Assembly (NCBI GenBank): GCA_900553685.1
Contig: USEI01000006.1
Location: 1-64,000 of the forward strand
Reading direction: 5' to 3'
Source: an uncultured Clostridium sp.
GTDB taxonomy: Bacteria; Bacillota; Clostridia; TANB77; CAG-508
Length of the DNA: 64,000 nt
In this document: piece after piece, positions 25,488-34,576 of the stretch
Numbering within the stretch: the stretch's first letter is position 1
How the letters are laid out: each line of letters starts with the position of its first letter
The notes under the pieces: model-generated
The model's input: only the letters and a program-made list of their open reading frames with translations
Databases searched by the model: none
Told to the model about the DNA's origin: nothing
Translations under genes and position numbers: made by a program

Positions 25488-27785
25488 GTGGTGATAGACA
25501 TTAAAATTTCTAAAAAAACAAAAGTAAATAAAAAGTCTAAAAAAAATTCAAATGAAAATAGATGGGTTAATGTAAGATTAGTTGTAACTGGAATAATTGC
25601 AACTATTGGTTTTCTTGTAGTTATAAGTCATTTAGCAATTATACAATTTGTGGAACAAAAAAAATGGAGTCAAAGAGCTTATAATCAGCAAGTAAATGCA
25701 CAAATACTTAGTCCAAATAGGGGAACAATATATGATTCAAAAGGAGAAATTTTGGCACAAAGTATTGCAGTAGATACCATATCTTTAAATCCTGGAAAAA
25801 TCACTTATTCAAATAATAATGATGTACCAGATGAGGTAGTAGCAGAAGGAATTTCTAGCATTTTTAATATGACTTATGAAGAGGTATTAAAAGAACTTAA
25901 TTCAGATAAGTCTGTAGTTGTTGTTGAAAAAAAAGTAGAAAAAGATAAAGTAGATAAATTAAAAGAGTGGATGCAAGAAAATAAAATATCAGCAGGGGTT
26001 AATATAGATGAAGATTCTAAAAGATATTATCCATATAATGATTTAGCTTCAAATTTAATAGGTTTTTGTGGTACAGATAATACTGGACAAGTTGGAATTG
26101 AAGAAAGATGGAATGATGTTTTAACAGGAACAGCTGGAAAAGTTGTTACAGTAACTGATGTTAATGATAATGCAATCTCAGATGAGGATGAACAATATGT
26201 TCCTTCAGAAAATGGAAGTAATTTGTATTTAACTATAGATGCTAATATTCAAGGAATAGCTGAAAAATACTTAGATCAAGCAATGCTAGAACATCCAACT
26301 GCACATAGTGGTAATGTAATTATTATGAATCCACAGACGGGCGACATATTAGCAATGGCAACAAATCCGGATTATAATTTAAATGATCCATCAAATTATA
26401 TTAATGCTGGATTTACAGAAGAAGAATGGAAATTATTAGAACCAGTTGCAAGAACAGAAACATTATTAAATTTGTGGAAAAATAAGGCTGTATCAGGAAC
26501 TTATGAACCAGGTTCTACTTTTAAATTAATAACAGCTTCGGTAGGACTTGAAGAGGGAATTGTTGAACCAGATACACAAAATGATTTTTTGTGTGAAGGA
26601 AGCTACAAAGTAGCTGAAGATCATGGAGAACCTGTATATATAAGTTGTTGGAGAGATAATCCACATGGTTCACTTTCTTTAAGAGGAGCATTGTGTAATT
26701 CATGTAACCCGGCATTTATGCAATTAGGTGAAAGAATTGGAAAAGATTTGTTATATAAGTATTATAAAGCCTTTGGAGTTTTTGAACCAGTTGGGAATGA
26801 TATAGCAAAAGCTTATAAAGGTATTTTTACTGAACTTGATAAAGTTGGACCTGTGGAACTTGCTACAGCCTCTTTTGGTCAAAGATTTGAAATTTCACCA
26901 TTACAATTAATCACAGCTGTATCTGCTATATGTAATGATGGTGTATTAGTAGAGCCTAAAATTGTAAAACAAATAGAAAATACAGATACAGGAAGCATAG
27001 AAGTTGTAGAAACAAAAAAGGTAAGACAAGTTATCTCTAAAGAAACTGCAGATACAGTAAAAGGTATGATGCAATCTGTTGTAGAAGAAGGAACCGGAAG
27101 AAATGCAAAAGTAGAAGGATATTCTATTGGTGGAAAAAGTGGTACGTCAGAGCCAAGGGATGGAAAAGAAGATGAAGGATATGTAGCTTCTTTTATAGCA
27201 ATATCTCCAATAGAAAATACACAAGTAGTTGTTCTTATAGCTTTATATGGGGTACAAGAAGATTCAGAGCATCAAGGGGGAGCTGTAGCAGGTCCAGTAG
27301 CAGGACAAATTTTAAAAGAAGTATTACCATATTTAGGTATAACAGCAAATACAACAAATAGCGAAACTACTTCTGAAAATACAGATGAATTAAAAATATT
27401 ACAAGATGTAAAAAATTTAACTGTTTTTGAAGCTATGCAACAGTTAAAAAATTCTGGATTTGAAGTTATAACAAATACTAATGCAGATATTAATTCAATT
27501 TTAGTAACAGATCAACTACCAAAACCTGGTACAATGCTTAGAGAAGGATCAGTAATTTCTTTATATACTGCACAAGACGAAGAAAGAGCAAAAGTACAAG
27601 TACCTAATGTAAAAGATATGACTGTAGCTGAAGCTATAAACTCATTAAAATCTAAAAATTTAAATGTAAATGTAGATGGTACAAGTGGAGTTGTAGTTTC
27701 TCAAGAGCCAACTTATGGAACAGAAGTTGACGAAGGAAGTGTAGTTAATATAGTAGTAAAAGAAAAATTAGTTGATGCACAATAA
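25488..27785 (+). CDS. class B penicillin-binding protein with PASTA domains (SpoVD/FtsI type)
   Basis: This 765-residue D,D-transpeptidase cross-links peptidoglycan. An N-terminal helix (about 33-53) is followed by the dimerisation domain (SPNRGTIYDSKGEILA, SKRYYPYNDLASNLIGF), then the transpeptidase with the active serine in S343-T-F-K346, S405-C-N407 and K550-S-G-T, and two C-terminal PASTA repeats (about 640-700 and 705-762), which bind muropeptides. Two PASTA domains fit SpoVD (spore cortex) or a divisome PBP2x. The start is GTG 25488 (GTG 25491 is equally possible; the ribosome site is weak), coupled to the preceding J-protein. It is unusual that the gene is not in the dcw cluster, whose first gene mraZ is at 63.4 kb. 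Confidence 0.93.
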   Translation: MVIDIKISKKTKVNKKSKKNSNENRWVNVRLVVTGIIATIGFLVVISHLAIIQFVEQKKWSQRAYNQQVNAQILSPNRGTIYDSKGEILAQSIAVDTISLNPGKITYSNNNDVPDEVVAEGISSIFNMTYEEVLKELNSDKSVVVVEKKVEKDKVDKLKEWMQENKISAGVNIDEDSKRYYPYNDLASNLIGFCGTDNTGQVGIEERWNDVLTGTAGKVVTVTDVNDNAISDEDEQYVPSENGSNLYLTIDANIQGIAEKYLDQAMLEHPTAHSGNVIIMNPQTGDILAMATNPDYNLNDPSNYINAGFTEEEWKLLEPVARTETLLNLWKNKAVSGTYEPGSTFKLITASVGLEEGIVEPDTQNDFLCEGSYKVAEDHGEPVYISCWRDNPHGSLSLRGALCNSCNPAFMQLGERIGKDLLYKYYKAFGVFEPVGNDIAKAYKGIFTELDKVGPVELATASFGQRFEISPLQLITAVSAICNDGVLVEPKIVKQIENTDTGSIEVVETKKVRQVISKETADTVKGMMQSVVEEGTGRNAKVEGYSIGGKSGTSEPRDGKEDEGYVASFIAISPIENTQVVVLIALYGVQEDSEHQGGAVAGPVAGQILKEVLPYLGITANTTNSETTSENTDELKILQDVKNLTVFEAMQQLKNSGFEVITNTNADINSILVTDQLPKPGTMLREGSVISLYTAQDEERAKVQVPNVKDMTVAEAINSLKSKNLNVNVDGTSGVVVSQEPTYGTEVDEGSVVNIVVKEKLVDAQ

Positions 27786-27805
27786 AAATCATAAACTAAA
27801 TTTAT

Positions 27806-27848
27806 GAACATACAATTAACTTAAGAGGTGATTGTATGTTCTTTTTTT
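27806..27848 (+). promoter_or_regulatory. terminator-like hairpin containing the dapF ribosome site and start codon
   Basis: A perfect 11-base stem, GAACATACAAT (27806-27816) with ATTGTATGTTC (27831-27841), is followed directly by seven T residues (27842-27848). The 14-base loop contains the dapF ribosome site AAGAGGTG, and the ATG (27836-27838) lies in the 3' arm; the T-run encodes Phe-Phe-Phe of DapF. It has every mark of an intrinsic terminator for the transpeptidase gene, placed on the start of the next gene. This suggests that a ribosome binding the loop would block termination. Confidence 0.75.
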
Positions 27849-28657
27849 CTAAAATGCAAGCTACAGGTAATGATTTTGTTATAATAAATTATCTTGAAGA
27901 AAAATTTCAATACAGTTTTAAATTATTATCTGAATTTTTATGTGATAGACATTATGGAGTTGGCGCTGATGGAGTAATAATTATAGATAAAAGTCAAAAA
28001 TGCGATTTTAAAATGAGGATTTTTAATAAAGATGGTAGTGAAGCTGAGATGTGTGGAAATGGAATAAGATGTCTTGCAAAATATGTATATGAAAAAGAAT
28101 TAATAAAAGAAAGAGAATTTAGTATAGAAACTATGTCAGGAGAAAAAAGAGTTTTCTTAGAAGTAGAAGGAAATACTGTATTATCAATATGTGTAGATAT
28201 GGGAAAGCCAGTTTTAAAGTTTGAAGAAATACCAGTAAATTACATATCAGATGATGAAGAAAAAGGAATTAATATTGGTGAGTTTACAGGATATCCAATT
28301 TCAGTTGGAAATCCACATCTTGTAATATTTATTGATGATGTAGAGAATTTTAATGTAAAAAAATATGGAAGTATTTTTGAAGATTATAAATATTTTCCAA
28401 ATAAAATTAATATAGAATTTGTAGAAATAATAAATAATGAACATATAAAAGTAAGAGTATGGGAAAGAGGAGTAGGAGAAACTTTAGCTTGTGGAACAGG
28501 TGCATGTGCAGCTGCTTATATCTTTTGTAGAAATAAATCCACATCTAAAGAATTAACTGTGGATTTATTAGGAGGCAAATTAAAAATAAATTGTTTAGAA
28601 AATATATTTATGTCAGGTCCTGCTGAATTTGTATTTGATGGTAAAATAAATATCTAG
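27836..28657 (+). CDS. dapF: diaminopimelate epimerase
   Basis: This 273-residue enzyme converts L,L- to meso-diaminopimelate, the last step before murein (and lysine) synthesis. Its two catalytic cysteines are C73 in EMCGNGIRC and C219 in ACGTGACAA, and the N-terminal KMQATGNDF is typical. The N-terminus is MFFFSKMQATG, the Phe run being the T-tract of the hairpin that overlaps the start. It has no room for its own promoter after the transpeptidase, so expression is probably by read-through. It is convergent with murE, whose enzyme adds this amino acid. Confidence 0.96.
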   Translation: MFFFSKMQATGNDFVIINYLEEKFQYSFKLLSEFLCDRHYGVGADGVIIIDKSQKCDFKMRIFNKDGSEAEMCGNGIRCLAKYVYEKELIKEREFSIETMSGEKRVFLEVEGNTVLSICVDMGKPVLKFEEIPVNYISDDEEKGINIGEFTGYPISVGNPHLVIFIDDVENFNVKKYGSIFEDYKYFPNKINIEFVEIINNEHIKVRVWERGVGETLACGTGACAAAYIFCRNKSTSKELTVDLLGGKLKINCLENIFMSGPAEFVFDGKINI

Positions 28658-28682
28658 TTAATTTTTAAAAATTAACTAGATA
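28651..28682 (-). terminator. 32-base perfect palindrome, murE terminator over the dapF stop codon
   Basis: Positions 28651-28666 and 28667-28682 are exact reverse complements, with no loop bases. On the minus strand the stem is followed by TTTATTTTAC, so it can end murE transcripts; on the plus strand an A-run follows, so it is weaker for dapF. The dapF TAG (28655-28657) is inside the palindrome. Confidence 0.7.
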
Positions 28683-28711
28683 AAAAATAGGTTTCGTGTG
28701 AAAATGATAGT

Positions 28712-30217
28712 TTAGTTAATTGGTTTTCTTTCCCCAGATTTAATCATTTCATCTATGATATTTTTAATTACAATTCTTTCATCATAAGGATATTTTACAC
28801 CATTTCTTTCTAAATATAAATCATGTCCAAGACCAGGAATAACAATAATATCTCCTGGTTTTGCTATTGATATTGCATATCTTATTCCCTCTGTTCTATC
28901 AACAACTATTTTATAAGGTTTTCCAGTTGGGATTATTCCAACTTCAATTTCTTTTAAAATTTTTAAAGGATCTTCAGTACGTACTTGGTCAGACATTAAA
29001 ACAGTATAATCTGCTAATCTGCCGGAAATTTCTCCCATTATAGGACGTTTAGCTGCATCTCTATCTCCACCAACACCCCATGCACAAATAACTCTACCTT
29101 TTGCGTAAGAATTAACTGCTGTAAGTATACTTTCTAAACTTGATGGAGTGTGAGCATAATCTATCATAATTGTAATTCCAAGTTTGTTTGGAACCAATTC
29201 ACTTCTTCCTAAAACTTTTAAATCTTTTAAAGCAAGTCTAATTTCATCAGCTGTTACTCCAAAGTGAGATGAAACGGCTATTGCTCCTGCGGCATTATAT
29301 ATACTAAATCTACCTGGAATACAAGCTTCTATTTTTTCTTCTTTTCCATTTAATAAAATAGAAAAATCAATATAAGAATCTGTTATAACAACACTCTCAG
29401 GATTTACTTTGAAATCTGCAGGATTATCTATTGCAAAAGTTTTTATGTTTTTATCTGGTAATAAAGATTTAATTGTTGAAACAATTATATCATCATTATT
29501 TATTACTCCATTTCTAGCCATTTTAATAAGATTTAATTTACAGTTAAAATAGTCTTCCATATTAGGATGTTCTTTAGGACTTATATGATCTTCTGAAAGA
29601 TTTGTAAAAAGAGCAATTTCAAAATCACAACCTGTAACACGTTCTAGTTTCATTGCTTGAGATGAAACTTCAATAATTGCAACATCTACATTTTTTTTAA
29701 CCATAGTTGCTAAATGTTTTTGAATTTCTATACTTTCAGGAGTGGTTCTATCGGTATCCTCGATTTTTTCGTTATTTATATATACTGCGATACTACCAAT
29801 TAGACCTACATTTAGACCATGAGCTTCTAATATAGATTTTACCATAAAAGTAGTAGTAGTCTTTCCTTTTGTACCTGTAATACCAATAAGTTTTAATTTT
29901 TTTGATGGATTATCATAAAATTCACATGCAACTTGAGCTAAAGCTCTTCTTGTATTTGAAACTGAAATAATAGGTATATTTTTTGAAATGTTTAAAGAAT
30001 TTATATCTACATCAGGTTCAACAATTAATGCTTTTGCACCATTTTTTATGGCATTTGGAATAAATTCTATACCATTTTTAGTAAAACCATTTATTGCTAT
30101 AAAAAGTCCACCTTCTTTAATTTTTCTTGAGTCTGAATGTATATTAGTTATATCTAAATTTAGATCACCAACTTTATTTATTACTTCGACTTTAGAAATT
30201 AATTTATTAAGTAACAT
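28712..30217 (-). CDS. murE: UDP-N-acetylmuramoyl-tripeptide synthetase (MurE)
   Basis: This 501-residue Mur ligase adds the third amino acid to UDP-MurNAc-dipeptide. It shows the ATP loop GITGTKGKTTTT, the YAHTPSSLE and GVGGDRDAAKRPIMG motifs and the C-terminal GLGHDLY region. At the place of the DNPR motif that reads meso-diaminopimelate it has DQVRTEDP, keeping the key Arg; with dapF next to it, diaminopimelate is the likely substrate. Two ATGs are in frame; GGAGGG touches the first (30223), so the second at 30217, six bases away, is preferred. It faces dapF and stands outside any dcw cluster. Confidence 0.93.
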   Translation of the reverse strand: MLLNKLISKVEVINKVGDLNLDITNIHSDSRKIKEGGLFIAINGFTKNGIEFIPNAIKNGAKALIVEPDVDINSLNISKNIPIISVSNTRRALAQVACEFYDNPSKKLKLIGITGTKGKTTTTFMVKSILEAHGLNVGLIGSIAVYINNEKIEDTDRTTPESIEIQKHLATMVKKNVDVAIIEVSSQAMKLERVTGCDFEIALFTNLSEDHISPKEHPNMEDYFNCKLNLIKMARNGVINNDDIIVSTIKSLLPDKNIKTFAIDNPADFKVNPESVVITDSYIDFSILLNGKEEKIEACIPGRFSIYNAAGAIAVSSHFGVTADEIRLALKDLKVLGRSELVPNKLGITIMIDYAHTPSSLESILTAVNSYAKGRVICAWGVGGDRDAAKRPIMGEISGRLADYTVLMSDQVRTEDPLKILKEIEVGIIPTGKPYKIVVDRTEGIRYAISIAKPGDIIVIPGLGHDLYLERNGVKYPYDERIVIKNIIDEMIKSGERKPIN

Positions 30218-30569
30218 AGTCATCCCTCCATTTCTAAAAGATTACTATGTGTGCATTATATAACTAAATAAATAGATTTGTAAAGATAAAAAATTATAAG
30301 TTTATTTATAAAATTTATTATATATTAGTTAATATAAGAAATTAGTAAAAAGCAAAAAACTACTAATTAAAATGTTGATTTGTGATAAACATAAAAGTAA
30401 ATTATAGTACTACTATTAATGTTAGAAATTAAATTTAATTAAATAAAATGTAAAATTTTAATACTTAATATGTTAAAGATAGTTAAAACTAGTAATTTAT
30501 GTAAATTTATGTTATACTATATATATAGTATCATTGTTTTTTAACAAATTTAGAAAGGGGATCATATGT
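30218..30569. other. AT-rich divergent intergenic region
   Basis: About 350 bases between murE (minus) and a small membrane protein gene (plus). It should hold both promoters. A TATACT at 30513-30518 may be a -10 for the rightward gene, without a convincing -35. No RNA motif, riboswitch-like leader or open frame was recognised. Confidence 0.4.
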
Positions 30570-30752
30570 ATGGCATTTTTAGAATGGCTGGTAAAAACCG
30601 TGATACTCTTCGGAGTAGTGCTCCCAATTGTAGTTGGAGTGTTTTGGCTTCTTATGACACCACTTCTTTGGCTGTTAAGTTTTTTATGGGAGCATAAAGG
30701 ATGGGTGTTCGCAGTGATAGTCGTTTTAGTTGTGCTATTTTGGATTTTTTGA
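30570..30752 (+). CDS. small two-helix membrane protein
   Basis: A 60-residue protein of unknown function, almost wholly hydrophobic: one long helix or hairpin (about 8-36: VKTVILFGVVLPIVVGVFWL and LLWLLSFL) and a second (about 42-59: WVFAVIVVLVVLFWIF), joined by WEHKG. ATG 30570 lies ten bases after GAAAGGGG; another ATG at 30566 is out of frame and gives a less plausible 43-residue product. The gene is about 39% G+C (72 of 183 bases by count), far above its neighbours, and uses CTC, CTT and GTG codons that are rare around it. This could mark transfer or codon constraint of a membrane protein. Confidence 0.65.
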   Translation: MAFLEWLVKTVILFGVVLPIVVGVFWLLMTPLLWLLSFLWEHKGWVFAVIVVLVVLFWIF

Positions 30753-30949
30753 TTCAAGATTTAACCCCAGAAAAAAATGCGACTGCAAAAAAAAGTATCT
30801 GTCACAAACTATTTAGAGAATCTCTCTAAAAAAGTAGTGGCAGGTATTTTTTGTCTTTTTTTGAGATATTTTGTTAAAAATACTATGGACATTTTTGATA
30901 AATTTTTATATAATGATAAAGAATTTACTTGTAGGAGGCAATTTTTGAT

Positions 30950-32683
30950 ATGTATGAAAGAAGTGCAATAGTATTAGAAAGATATTTTGAAAATTTATTA
31001 GGATACAGAAGAGAATGTAATTTGAGAGATAACTTTAATTATTATTGTGAATTAGTAGAAAAACTAGAAAAATATCAAACTAACTATCAAAAAGAACTAA
31101 TTGCTTCACAAGAATATAATGTTTCTCTTAAAAAAATAAAAGCTATACAATTAACACAAGAAAAATTGTATAAAAATAGTGCTAATTTAGAATATAATAG
31201 ATATTTGTTATTTAGTAATGTAGAAGCTAAAATTGATGACACAAGGAAATGTATAGAAAAAATTGAACAAGATGTTGAAAAAAATAATGCTGCAATGGTT
31301 GAACAAAAAGAAGAATTATTAACAGCTTTAGAAGTTTTTAATGATAAAAAATTTGAACTTTCTAAGTGTAAAAGATATAAGAAGATGGCTGAAAATGATT
31401 ATAATGAAATATTAGAAGTAGCCACAAAAAATTTTGAAGGAATAACACAAGAGGATGTAGAAAATGCAAAGAAATTTGCAAAATTTGACGATATAGATGA
31501 TATTATAGAAACTTTAACTAACAATGGCAGTGGAGAAAAAATACCTTTTAATGAAGGTGTAATTCAAAATGCTACTGTTTTTGGAGTAGATATTGCTAAA
31601 AAAGAAGTTTTATCATATATAACAATATATGATAAAATGAAAAAATTATTAGCTGATATTAGTGAAGGTGTAGCTAAAATAGAATTACATAAAAAGTATT
31701 TGAGAAATGAAAAAGCTAAAATTGATTTTATATTAGCAGTAAAAGAATACATAGTACAATTTTTGGATTATGAGAGAATGACTGTAATCCACGGCAGAAA
31801 GTCTCATAATAGATTAATGAGTGAAGCATGTGAGAATTTTAATACAGATATAATTCAAATAAATAATTTGTTCGAACTATTAGTTAGAGAAATAAATAAA
31901 AAAGCAACTAAAAAAGCATATAAAGAATTATACAATAAATCATATTTAACAGAAATAAAAGAAAAAGAAGAGAAATTTAAAAAAGAAAAAAATAGAGTAA
32001 ATTTAAATACTGCTACATTAATTAATTCAAATTATTGGAGAATAGAAGGAATTAAAGGTATATTTACAGTATTTTATAAAAATGTTTCAGAAGTATTTGG
32101 AAGGGATGTTGCGGAATTTGATATTCCAAAAGACTTTGATGAAGAAATATCAGATGATGTAGAACAAGAAGAAGTGACAGAAAATGTAGAACAAGAAGAA
32201 ATTGTAGAAGAACAACCAAAAATACCATTTGATTTATCAGGAACTTTTTCTGATGAAGATGACGAAATAGAAGAGGATTCTTATGATGAGGATGAAAATA
32301 GTGAAAAAGTAGAAGCTTATGACGAAGAAGTAGAAGAAGGCGATTCAGACGAATTTGAAGGATTTGATGAAGAAATAGAAGACAGTACAGAAGAAGAGTT
32401 TGATATTTTTGGAGAGAAATATCAAGATATAGACTTCTTAGAACAACCTATTGTAAAAGCTAAAATTAAAACAAAAAAACAAAATGCAATGGACGAAGAA
32501 GATATACCTTATGAAGAAGAGGATGAGGAAGAAACTTTATTTAATACAAAAACAGTAAAAAATGATGAAGAAATAGAAGATTTTTATCCAGAGAGAGAAG
32601 TAAAAAAAGTGGGAAAAATCTTAAAAAACATTAGAAAAATAAGTGGAGCTAAAAAGAAAACAGATACAACTAATATATGGTAA
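30950..32683 (+). CDS. large coiled-coil protein with very acidic C-terminal part
   Basis: I do not recognise this 577-residue protein. Residues ~1-400 are predicted helical and coiled-coil rich (for example KIEQDVEKNNAAMVEQKEEL), without signal peptide or membrane segment. Residues ~400-545 are dominated by Asp and Glu (DEEISDDVEQEEVTENVEQE), and the end is basic (KKVGKILKNIRKISGAKKKT). Start ATG 30950 follows AGGAGG. The basic end after an acidic region recalls the layout of the protein at 18012 but without AT-hook units. It is the first of three unknown genes in one direction (30950, 32750, 34084). A structural or scaffold role is only a guess. Confidence 0.8.
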   Translation: MYERSAIVLERYFENLLGYRRECNLRDNFNYYCELVEKLEKYQTNYQKELIASQEYNVSLKKIKAIQLTQEKLYKNSANLEYNRYLLFSNVEAKIDDTRKCIEKIEQDVEKNNAAMVEQKEELLTALEVFNDKKFELSKCKRYKKMAENDYNEILEVATKNFEGITQEDVENAKKFAKFDDIDDIIETLTNNGSGEKIPFNEGVIQNATVFGVDIAKKEVLSYITIYDKMKKLLADISEGVAKIELHKKYLRNEKAKIDFILAVKEYIVQFLDYERMTVIHGRKSHNRLMSEACENFNTDIIQINNLFELLVREINKKATKKAYKELYNKSYLTEIKEKEEKFKKEKNRVNLNTATLINSNYWRIEGIKGIFTVFYKNVSEVFGRDVAEFDIPKDFDEEISDDVEQEEVTENVEQEEIVEEQPKIPFDLSGTFSDEDDEIEEDSYDEDENSEKVEAYDEEVEEGDSDEFEGFDEEIEDSTEEEFDIFGEKYQDIDFLEQPIVKAKIKTKKQNAMDEEDIPYEEEDEEETLFNTKTVKNDEEIEDFYPEREVKKVGKILKNIRKISGAKKKTDTTNIW

Positions 32684-32690
32684 CTTTTAG

Positions 32691-32726
32691 ATAAATGTAG
32701 ATATGAAAATTGTCTACATTTATTTT
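32691..32726 (+). terminator. hairpin after the coiled-coil gene, possible weak terminator
   Basis: ATAAATGTAGA (32691-32701) pairs with TCTACATTTAT (32713-32723), followed by TTTATATAA. The T-run is short, so partial read-through into the next gene is likely. Confidence 0.55.
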
Positions 32727-32749
32727 ATATAATATTTTAGGAGTAGTAT

Positions 32750-34066
32750 ATGTCAAATTTTAAAAGCAATAATAGAGAAAAAAAATCTTATGATCAGCTT
32801 GAAAAAACTATTTTAAAAAATGGGTTTAATACTTCAATTTTTAATAATGATATAAATTTATATTTATCTAAATTATATAATAAGTTAGCTGAAAGAATGA
32901 GAAATAATCAAATACGAATAACAGAAGCTAGGATTCAGAATGAGGATTATAGTGAAATTTTAAGTGAAAATTTAAGAATTTTATATGAAGAATTATTATC
33001 TAAAACAGCAATGCTAGAATCACTTAGATATAGTCATAATCAACAATTTTCTATAATTGGAAATAGAGTAAAAAAACCATTAATTTTAGAAGAAAAAGAT
33101 GTCGCTAAAATGTTTTTAGAAACAAATGAAAATAGTTTATTAGAATTATTAGCAAAAAATATGGATTGGTATAGTAAAACTTCTAAAGAAGTAGAAGTCG
33201 TATGTAAAAATATACTTGAAAAAATTCCGGGAGATTTAGAAATAAATTGGTACACAATGAGGTATATTTATGATTATATTTCAAGTGTTTGTATTGATGG
33301 AAAAATAATAAAAGAACATTTATTAAATTACAATGGAAACTTAGAAAATAGTGAAGAAATAGAAAAAGATATAATTTTAAAAAGATTAAAAAGCATGTTA
33401 GATATTACAAACCGTGAATTTAAAACAGAAATAACATTAACAGATATATATAAATTTGCATCTTGTAAAAGATTAGAGGAATATTTATATAAAGGAAAAG
33501 CTTTCGCACAAATTGAGCTTTATAGACAGGAGACTCAGAAAAGAAAAAAAGGAGAAAATACTGGAATAATTATAGATATTGAAAGAGATAAAAATATGAG
33601 TGGTACTAATTTCAATACAGGATATAATGTTTATATGCCTTTTTATACGAATAATTTTAGAGATCATTCAGATGTTAGTGAATTCTCATACATTATGCAT
33701 AAACAAGTATTAGATGGAGATGATCCTACGAAATTTCCTTTAGATTACTTAGAAGAAATTCCGTTTAGACCATATATAACTTTTAAGCTTACACCTCAAA
33801 GAATTTTTGATATATATGGAATTCTAGAAGAATATGATAATCCAAAAGTAAACTGTTTTATAAGTGATGATAATAGAGAGAGGCTAAATAAAGTATACGG
33901 GTATTTTTCAGAGATACTTCATTATAGTATTAATGGTAAAAGTGAAAATTTAACTAGACTATTGGAAGAAGGAAATATTGGAGAATTTAAAACACAAGTA
34001 AAAAAAGATAAAGAAGCTTTTTCAAAAAAAATAGAAAATGCAGATATTCAAAGAGTTTTTGAATAA
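32750..34066 (+). CDS. hypothetical protein, family not recognised
   Basis: This 438-residue soluble protein starts at ATG 32750 behind AGGAG. It appears helical in its first 280 residues and more mixed later (GYNVYMPFYTNNFRDHSDVS, then EEIPFRPYITFKLTPQRIFD). No known motif, signal peptide or membrane helix is visible. It is between the coiled-coil gene and a 104-residue gene that starts 17 bases after its stop, so the last two are almost certainly cotranscribed. The stretch ISDDNRERLNKVYGYFSEIL near the C-terminus looks like a helical module. No function is offered. Confidence 0.8.
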   Translation: MSNFKSNNREKKSYDQLEKTILKNGFNTSIFNNDINLYLSKLYNKLAERMRNNQIRITEARIQNEDYSEILSENLRILYEELLSKTAMLESLRYSHNQQFSIIGNRVKKPLILEEKDVAKMFLETNENSLLELLAKNMDWYSKTSKEVEVVCKNILEKIPGDLEINWYTMRYIYDYISSVCIDGKIIKEHLLNYNGNLENSEEIEKDIILKRLKSMLDITNREFKTEITLTDIYKFASCKRLEEYLYKGKAFAQIELYRQETQKRKKGENTGIIIDIERDKNMSGTNFNTGYNVYMPFYTNNFRDHSDVSEFSYIMHKQVLDGDDPTKFPLDYLEEIPFRPYITFKLTPQRIFDIYGILEEYDNPKVNCFISDDNRERLNKVYGYFSEILHYSINGKSENLTRLLEEGNIGEFKTQVKKDKEAFSKKIENADIQRVFE

Positions 34067-34083
34067 ATTAAAAGGAGATTATA

Positions 34084-34398
34084 ATGATTGATAAATTTGA
34101 AATTAAGAAATTAATAGAAAATAAGAAATTTGAAGAAGTATTTAGAAGTTTTTATAAGGAATATTTAGAAAAACTAAAATTGATATTAGACAAAAATAAT
34201 GTTAAATATGATGAAAATATAACATTAATAGATGCTATTATGCTAGTAGATATTAGTATACAAAATTCAGAAATTATAACTCATACACCTATGGAAACTA
34301 TGTTTGTAGAAACAAGAGAGCCTGAATCTAGAGCAAATTATGCTCTTAACTGGCATGATCGTTGGTCAGAAAATGTTCAAAAATTGTTAAGCAAATAA
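34084..34398 (+). CDS. small hypothetical protein
   Basis: A 104-residue soluble protein beginning at ATG 34084, behind AAAGGAGA, directly after the 438-residue gene. It is acidic and largely helical; the C-terminal part has a conserved-looking aromatic patch (NYALNWHDRWSENVQKLL). The N-terminal FEIKKLIENKKFEEVFRSFY is also helical. I do not recognise a family. Close spacing suggests it works with the preceding protein. Confidence 0.75.
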   Translation: MIDKFEIKKLIENKKFEEVFRSFYKEYLEKLKLILDKNNVKYDENITLIDAIMLVDISIQNSEIITHTPMETMFVETREPESRANYALNWHDRWSENVQKLLSK

Positions 34399-34516
34399 AT
34401 AGATTGTATTATTATAATATGATGAGTAAGATTTATAAATATAGTACATAAAAAAATGTTTTACACAATAAAATTTTACATTTATATAAAATTTATGTAA
34501 ATATGACGAAAGTGAC

Positions 34517-34545
34517 TTGATTAGCTTTTAATATAATGTTATAAT
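34517..34545 (+). promoter_or_regulatory. promoter of the sortase gene
   Basis: TTGATT (34517-34522), 17 bases, TATAAT (34540-34545), about 30 bases before the start codon. Confidence 0.65.
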
Positions 34546-34576
34546 GTAAATGATATTTATATAGAAAGGAAATAAT

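Noticed and set aside
30777-30971. 64-codon plus-strand frame before the coiled-coil gene
   Set aside because: No ribosome site, odd composition and overlap with the well-supported ATG at 30950.
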